From contig CAYOLL010000050.1 in NCBI GenBank assembly GCA_964404765.1, positions 1-37,750 on the forward strand: a DNA stretch of 37,750 nt, in the 5' to 3' direction. Of the stretch, positions 34,729 to 37,750 are shown piece after piece. The translations under genes were made by a program, and so were the position numbers. Origin of the DNA: CAYOLL01 sp964404765 [NCBI: uncultured Gemmatimonadota bacterium] (lineage in GTDB: Bacteria; 4572-55). Every line of letters starts with the position of its first letter. Within the stretch, counting starts at the first letter, position 1. The notes beneath the pieces were generated by a model that saw only the letters and a program-made list of their open reading frames with translations, searched no databases and had not been told where the DNA came from.

Positions 34729-36172
34729 TCACGTAAAGAAGAGTGGATCATCCTTGTCCATTGCCCATTGTCCATTGTTCATTGACCATTGCGCCTTGCT
34801 CATCGGCTCGGAAAACTGCCTGACAGACGTTACAGAGACAACCGCCTTTTCGACCGATCATTCTGCTTTTGCCTGCTGTCCGGCTATTGTGCTGCGGCCC
34901 ACAGCTGTCCGGCAAATTCCGGAATTGCTGAAATTATGCCGCGATTGGCAAATTCCGGTCACAGTTCGCGCCGCCGGAACCGGCACGACCGGCGGCGCTG
35001 TTCCGCTCAAAAACGGCGCATTGCTCGATTTGAGTCAAATCCCGCCCGATATCAAAATGGATCCCGCCGGGCGCCTGGCCTGGGTCAGCCCAACCGTGCT
35101 TAACGAGAGCTTAAAATCAATTGCCGCGACTTTTGGTTTGTATTATCCGCCGGATCCGGCCAGTCAAAAAATCAGCACATTGGGCGGCAATGTGGCCGAA
35201 AATGCCGGCGGCTTGCATTGTGTAAAATACGGCGTGACGCGCGATTTTGTGGCCGGCCTCGAATTTGTGACCATGAGCGGCGACTGCATCCAAACCGGCG
35301 TTCTGACGGCTACCGACGATGAAATTGACCTGACACCGCTGCTGATTAGTTCGGAAGGCACACTGGGGGTCATTACCCGATTGGCGCTGCGCCTTATTCC
35401 GCTTCCTAAAGCCAATGCCCTGACTCTGGCCGGCTTTACCACCATAGACGCCGCCGCCCAAACGGTCAGCCGGATCATCGCGGCACAAATGCAACCCGCG
35501 GCCCTGGAACTGCTTGACACAAACAGCCTGGCCGCCCTCCAAGCCCACAACAAAGAACAGGCGGCCTGGTTGCCGCCCAATTTAAATGCCCTGCTGCTGA
35601 TCGAAATAGATGGCGACACCGCAGCCGAAATCGCCCATCAACAGCGCCAAATCCGACAAATTTTAGACCACACCGCGCCTGTTTATCAGCGTCAGGCGGT
35701 CGAACCGGACGAGTGCCGGATTTTGTGGGATCTGCGCCGTGCCCTGTCCCCGGCCTTAAAAACATTGGCGCCGACCAAAATAAATGAAGACGTGGTTGTG
35801 CCACGCCGCCACATCCCCGCTTTACTCATCGAAATTGCCCGAATCGCCACTGAATTCAATGTCCTGATTGCCAATTTTGGTCACGCTGGTGATGGTAACA
35901 TTCATGTCAATGTGATGACAAATGCCGCCAATCCGCAGGACTATGCCCGCGCCGGTCAGGCCGTAGACGCGATCTTCAAAAATGTCATAGCCTTAGATGG
36001 CGCTATTTCCGGTGAACATGGTATCGGTCTGGCCAAAAAAAAATGGCTGCCCCTACAGCTCACACCCGCCCAAATTGCGCTCCAAAAACGAATAAAATCG
36101 GCCTTTGATCCCGCTGATCTGCTTAATCCGGACAAAATCTTTGGACAATGGGCAATGGGCAATGAACAATGA
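34715..36172 (+). CDS. FAD-binding oxidase, GlcD (glycolate/D-lactate dehydrogenase) family
   Basis: These enzymes oxidise D-2-hydroxy acids through FAD. The 485-residue product shows the FAD-binding (PCMH-type) domain at about residues 50-235: RAAGTGTTGGAVPL, TLGGNVAENAGGLHCVKYG and LLISSEGTLGVITRLALRLI. It also has the C-terminal FAD-oxidase domain with NFGHAGDGNIHVNVM (about 388) and SGEHGIGLAKKKW (about 430). The first 30 residues or so come from arrays A and B, and the last residues (QWAMGNEQ) come from array C, so both ends appear overwritten by repeats. The family's usual N-terminal region seems to begin near LLIGSENCL; TTG codons at 34754, 34775 or 34796 are possible alternative starts. 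No glcE/glcF-like partners are seen. Confidence 0.9.
   Translation: MSNEHHVKKSGSSLSIAHCPLFIDHCALLIGSENCLTDVTETTAFSTDHSAFACCPAIVLRPTAVRQIPELLKLCRDWQIPVTVRAAGTGTTGGAVPLKNGALLDLSQIPPDIKMDPAGRLAWVSPTVLNESLKSIAATFGLYYPPDPASQKISTLGGNVAENAGGLHCVKYGVTRDFVAGLEFVTMSGDCIQTGVLTATDDEIDLTPLLISSEGTLGVITRLALRLIPLPKANALTLAGFTTIDAAAQTVSRIIAAQMQPAALELLDTNSLAALQAHNKEQAAWLPPNLNALLLIEIDGDTAAEIAHQQRQIRQILDHTAPVYQRQAVEPDECRILWDLRRALSPALKTLAPTKINEDVVVPRRHIPALLIEIARIATEFNVLIANFGHAGDGNIHVNVMTNAANPQDYARAGQAVDAIFKNVIALDGAISGEHGIGLAKKKWLPLQLTPAQIALQKRIKSAFDPADLLNPDKIFGQWAMGNEQ
34754..34802. repeat. Heptanucleotide array B (TTGNNCA x7, inverted to A)
   Basis: Seven 7-bp units occur: TTGTCCA, TTGCCCA, TTGTCCA, TTGTTCA, TTGACCA, TTGCGCC and TTGCTCA. 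They are reverse-complement-like to array A with a 31-bp gap, so A and B could pair into a long imperfect hairpin. The array is translated as part of the GlcD-type N-terminus. Confidence 0.85.
36142..36169. repeat. Heptanucleotide array C (TGGACAA-type x4)
   Basis: Four units, TGGACAA, TGGGCAA, TGGGCAA and TGAACAA, have the same orientation as array A. They overlap the 3' end of the GlcD-type gene and end 10 bp before the four-helix-bundle gene. Confidence 0.85.
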
Positions 36173-36179
36173 GGTTACG

Positions 36180-36620
36180 ATGGAAGGGAATGTGGTTCAG
36201 GAAAAGGCATTTCAGTTTGCCGTGCGGATCGTCAAGCTTTATCAATTTCTTTGCGAGCAGAAAAAGGAGTACGTCCTGTCAAAGCAGATTCTGCGATGTG
36301 GCACATCCATTGGGGCTAATGTTGAGGAGGCGCAGGGCGGAATATCAAGACCGGATTTTTCTAACAAAATTGCCATCGCCTATAAAGAAGCGAAAGAAAC
36401 AAGCTATTGGCTGCGATTGCTCCATGCTACCGGCTATCTGGATCAATCTGCATTCAACTCCATTTACGCGGATTGCGAAGAATTATGCAAATTGCTCTAC
36501 GCTATTCTAAAAAAATCCGGTCGTATTCGTTCCCTGAATTATTCACAAATCTTAACGCAAACGTCGCAATTGACGCTAAAGACGCAAGTTGCGAATTTAT
36601 ATCTTAAAAATGGATTGTGA
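36180..36620 (+). CDS. Four-helix bundle protein (S23/23S rRNA-IVP family)
   Basis: The 146-residue product matches the short all-helical family first described from intervening sequences in 23S rRNA genes. Signatures are EKAFQFAVRIVKLYQFL, then QILRCGTSIGANVEEAQGG (the conserved S-x-x-AN-x-x-EA segment, about residues 39-57), then IAYKEAKETSYWLRLL and CEELCKLLYAILKK. The fold forms pentamers in structural studies of relatives; its role outside rRNA is not settled. The last 25-30 residues run through a repetitive ACGCAA-rich stretch and look repeat-derived. It starts 7 nt after the GlcD stop and is bracketed by inverted heptad arrays C and D, which suggests a mobile cassette. Confidence 0.88.
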   Translation: MEGNVVQEKAFQFAVRIVKLYQFLCEQKKEYVLSKQILRCGTSIGANVEEAQGGISRPDFSNKIAIAYKEAKETSYWLRLLHATGYLDQSAFNSIYADCEELCKLLYAILKKSGRIRSLNYSQILTQTSQLTLKTQVANLYLKNGL

Positions 36621-36700
36621 GGCAACCTAATCGTTTTAAATTCAGCTAATTTAAAACAAATCAAGCGGTTGCGTCGTTTGCGCCGTTTGCGTCTCTTGCG
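36555..36700. repeat. GCGTTTGCGTC-type inverted repeat around the end of the four-helix gene
   Basis: A degenerate run of ACGCAA/GTCGCAA units (36555-36593) inside the gene's 3' end opposes a TTGCGTCGTTTGCG run (36668-36700) after the stop. They can pair around the stop codon as an imperfect hairpin. No strong T-run follows. Confidence 0.6.
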
Positions 36701-36741
36701 TTTATGAATTATTCAGGGTTCAGATTCAAACCTTTAGGAAC

Positions 36742-36790
36742 TTGTCCATTGCTCATTGCTCATTGCCCATTGTTCATTGCTCATTGCCAA
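36742..36790. repeat. Heptanucleotide array D (TTGCTCA-type x7, inverted to C)
   Basis: The units are TTGTCCA, TTGCTCA, TTGCTCA, TTGCCCA, TTGTTCA, TTGCTCA and TTGCCAA. The orientation is opposite to arrays A and C. With C it brackets the four-helix-bundle gene. The Uma2 gene promoter begins 8 bp further on. Confidence 0.9.
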
Positions 36791-36797
36791 ATAACTC

Positions 36798-36826
36798 TTG
36801 ACAAAGCCGACCTGTTTTTGTAAACT
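36798..36826 (+). promoter_or_regulatory. Sigma70-type promoter of the Uma2-family gene
   Basis: TTGACA (36798-36803), 17 nt, TAAACT (36821-36826). The -35 is perfect and the -10 is 4 of 6. It lies immediately after array D. Confidence 0.65.
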
Positions 36827-36902
36827 TTTAATCGTTTTATCCAAAAAAAATAAATTTTAGTTTGGAAGCGATGACCCGCGGTAATAACGGTAATGCCCGA
36901 AA

Positions 36903-36957
36903 AATGAACGGAGCCAACATGATCGAACACGATCTTTATATTCCGCAGTCTTTGGAC
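36903..36957 (+). repeat. 55-bp direct repeat spanning the Uma2 gene start (first copy)
   Basis: This segment, including the GGAG ribosome site and the first 13 codons, recurs base for base at 37696-37750, where the window ends. The spacing is 793 bp, so a tandem gene duplication is likely. Confidence 0.95.
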
Positions 36958-37692
36958 ATCGAACTGCCCGCATTAGACAAATTACCCGTAGAGGACGGTG
37001 AGCCTATGGAGACAGCCTGGCATCGTGACGAAATGATATTGCTTATTCATTCGCTCAAATACTATTGGCGGGAGCGCAGCGATTTTTATACCGGCGGCAA
37101 CATGTTTATCTACTTCAGCCGGCAGCAGTTGAAGCGGGATGACTATCGCGGGCCGGATTTTTTTGTGGTCAAAGACGTAGACGGGACCAAAGAGCGCGAG
37201 AGCTGGATTGCCTGGGAAGAAAACGGCCGGCTGCCCGACATGATTGTGGAACTGCTTTCGCTCTCCACCATGCGGCGGGATTTGCGGCAGAAAAAGGACA
37301 TTTACGAGCGCACGATGCGGGTGCCGGAGTATTTCTGCTACGACCCGGAAAGCGAGCAGTTATACGGCTGGCATCTGGTCAACGCTCGTTATCAGCCGCT
37401 GACGCCGGACGAGCAGGGTTGGCTGTGGAGTGATGAACTGCAGCTTTGGCTGGGCAAGTGGCGCGGTGTTTATGAAGGCACGCCCGGTTTGTGGCTGCGC
37501 TTTTACGATCCGCACAAGCAATTGGTTCTATACCGTGCAGAAGGCGCGGAAGCGCAAGCCCGGCACGAAACCGCTGCAAGATTGACCGCCGAGGAACAAG
37601 CCCGGCACGAAGCCGCCGCCCGTCAGGCCGCCGAAGCCGAAATTATTGCGCTAAAAGAAGAATTAGCCCGCTTCAAGCGTTCAATACAATAA
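36919..37692 (+). CDS. Uma2 family (DUF820) PD-(D/E)XK endonuclease-like protein
   Basis: The product has 257 residues from ATG 36919, chosen because GGAG lies 5 nt upstream and because the same arrangement is repeated at 37712; upstream in-frame starts (36862 TTG, 36871, 36904) lack good spacing. The Uma2 fold is seen as GGNMFIYFSRQQLKRDDYRGPDFFVV (first acidic residue in GPDFFVV, about residue 79) and LPDMIVELLSLSTMRRDLRQKKDIY (E at about 105, K at about 120), matching a D...ExLS...K nuclease-like core, then VPEYFCYDPE. The C-terminus (about 217-257) is an Ala/Glu-rich coiled coil with repeats of ARHEAAAR type. Biological role is unknown; such genes are often multicopy. Confidence 0.88.
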   Translation: MIEHDLYIPQSLDIELPALDKLPVEDGEPMETAWHRDEMILLIHSLKYYWRERSDFYTGGNMFIYFSRQQLKRDDYRGPDFFVVKDVDGTKERESWIAWEENGRLPDMIVELLSLSTMRRDLRQKKDIYERTMRVPEYFCYDPESEQLYGWHLVNARYQPLTPDEQGWLWSDELQLWLGKWRGVYEGTPGLWLRFYDPHKQLVLYRAEGAEAQARHETAARLTAEEQARHEAAARQAAEAEIIALKEELARFKRSIQ

Positions 37693-37711
37693 TCGAATGA
37701 ACGGAGCCAAC

Positions 37712-37750
37712 ATGATCGAACACGATCTTTATATTCCGCAGTCTTTGGAC
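37712..37750 (+). CDS. Second Uma2-family gene, 5' end only (cut by window)
   Basis: A GGAG followed by ATG at 37712 opens 13 codons (MIEHDLYIPQSLD) identical at DNA level to the start of the preceding gene. It begins 19 nt after that gene's stop. Only the beginning is in the window, so its completeness is unknown. Confidence 0.75.
   Translation, partial: MIEHDLYIPQSLD

Noticed and set aside
36180-36620. Diversity-generating retroelement suggested by the four-helix (Avd-like) protein
   Set aside because: There is no reverse transcriptase and no template/variable repeat pair with adenine-biased changes in the window. The sequence fits the broader S23/IVP family.
34674-36790. CRISPR array suggested by short repeated units
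   Set aside because: The units are 7 bp, contiguous and without spacers; no cas gene is present. They are simple tandem arrays.

Overview
The window looks like a chromosomal segment of an uncultured or poorly sampled Gram-negative bacterium, probably from the FCB superphylum (Calditrichota/KSB1/Marinimicrobia-like lineages). Three things point there: a textbook type IX secretion (T9SS) type A sorting domain at the C-terminus of a giant secreted protein, a PorV/PorQ-type outer-membrane barrel, and intergenic regions crowded with palindromic repeats. This placement is inference; there is no rRNA gene in the window. GC content is moderate and codon use looks even throughout.

Left part (1-11.5 kb) is housekeeping: a cyclic-nucleotide-binding (CNB) protein convergent with mreB; divergently, a receiver-histidine kinase followed 4 nt later by murI (glutamate racemase); a PFL/DUF711 protein; a solute-binding lipoprotein coupled through a newly noticed 48-codon ORF to the GTPase gene era; then purA. 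A second CNB gene sits between tRNA-Lys(UUU) and tRNA-Glu(UUC).

Middle part (11.7-34.7 kb) is the distinctive feature: four genes on the + strand for secreted or envelope proteins. A perfect-consensus sigma70 promoter and a structured 290-nt leader precede a 4382-residue protein with about 35 acidic Ca2+-binding TSP3-like motifs and a T9SS sorting domain. A sigma54-type promoter precedes an 1829-residue protein made of about ten Ig-like 'NTGN' repeats with a sorting-like C-terminus. Then come a fusion of a PorV/PorQ-like barrel, TSP3 repeats and an OmpA domain, and a TSP3 / proline-rich / degenerate OmpA-like protein. My reading is a calcium-stabilised surface structure (sheath, adhesin or matrix) together with parts that could anchor it to the outer membrane and peptidoglycan.

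Right part (34.7-37.75 kb) holds a GlcD-type FAD oxidase whose two ends run into heptanucleotide repeat arrays, a four-helix-bundle (S23/IVP family) gene bracketed by inverted arrays, and a Uma2-family gene followed by the start of a second, tandem copy cut by the window edge.

The gaps hold mobile-looking miniature elements. The clearest is a 113-bp family with 16-17-bp terminal inverted repeats and 8-bp target duplications, present as two intact copies and one decayed copy. No CRISPR array, rRNA gene, transposase or phage gene was seen.
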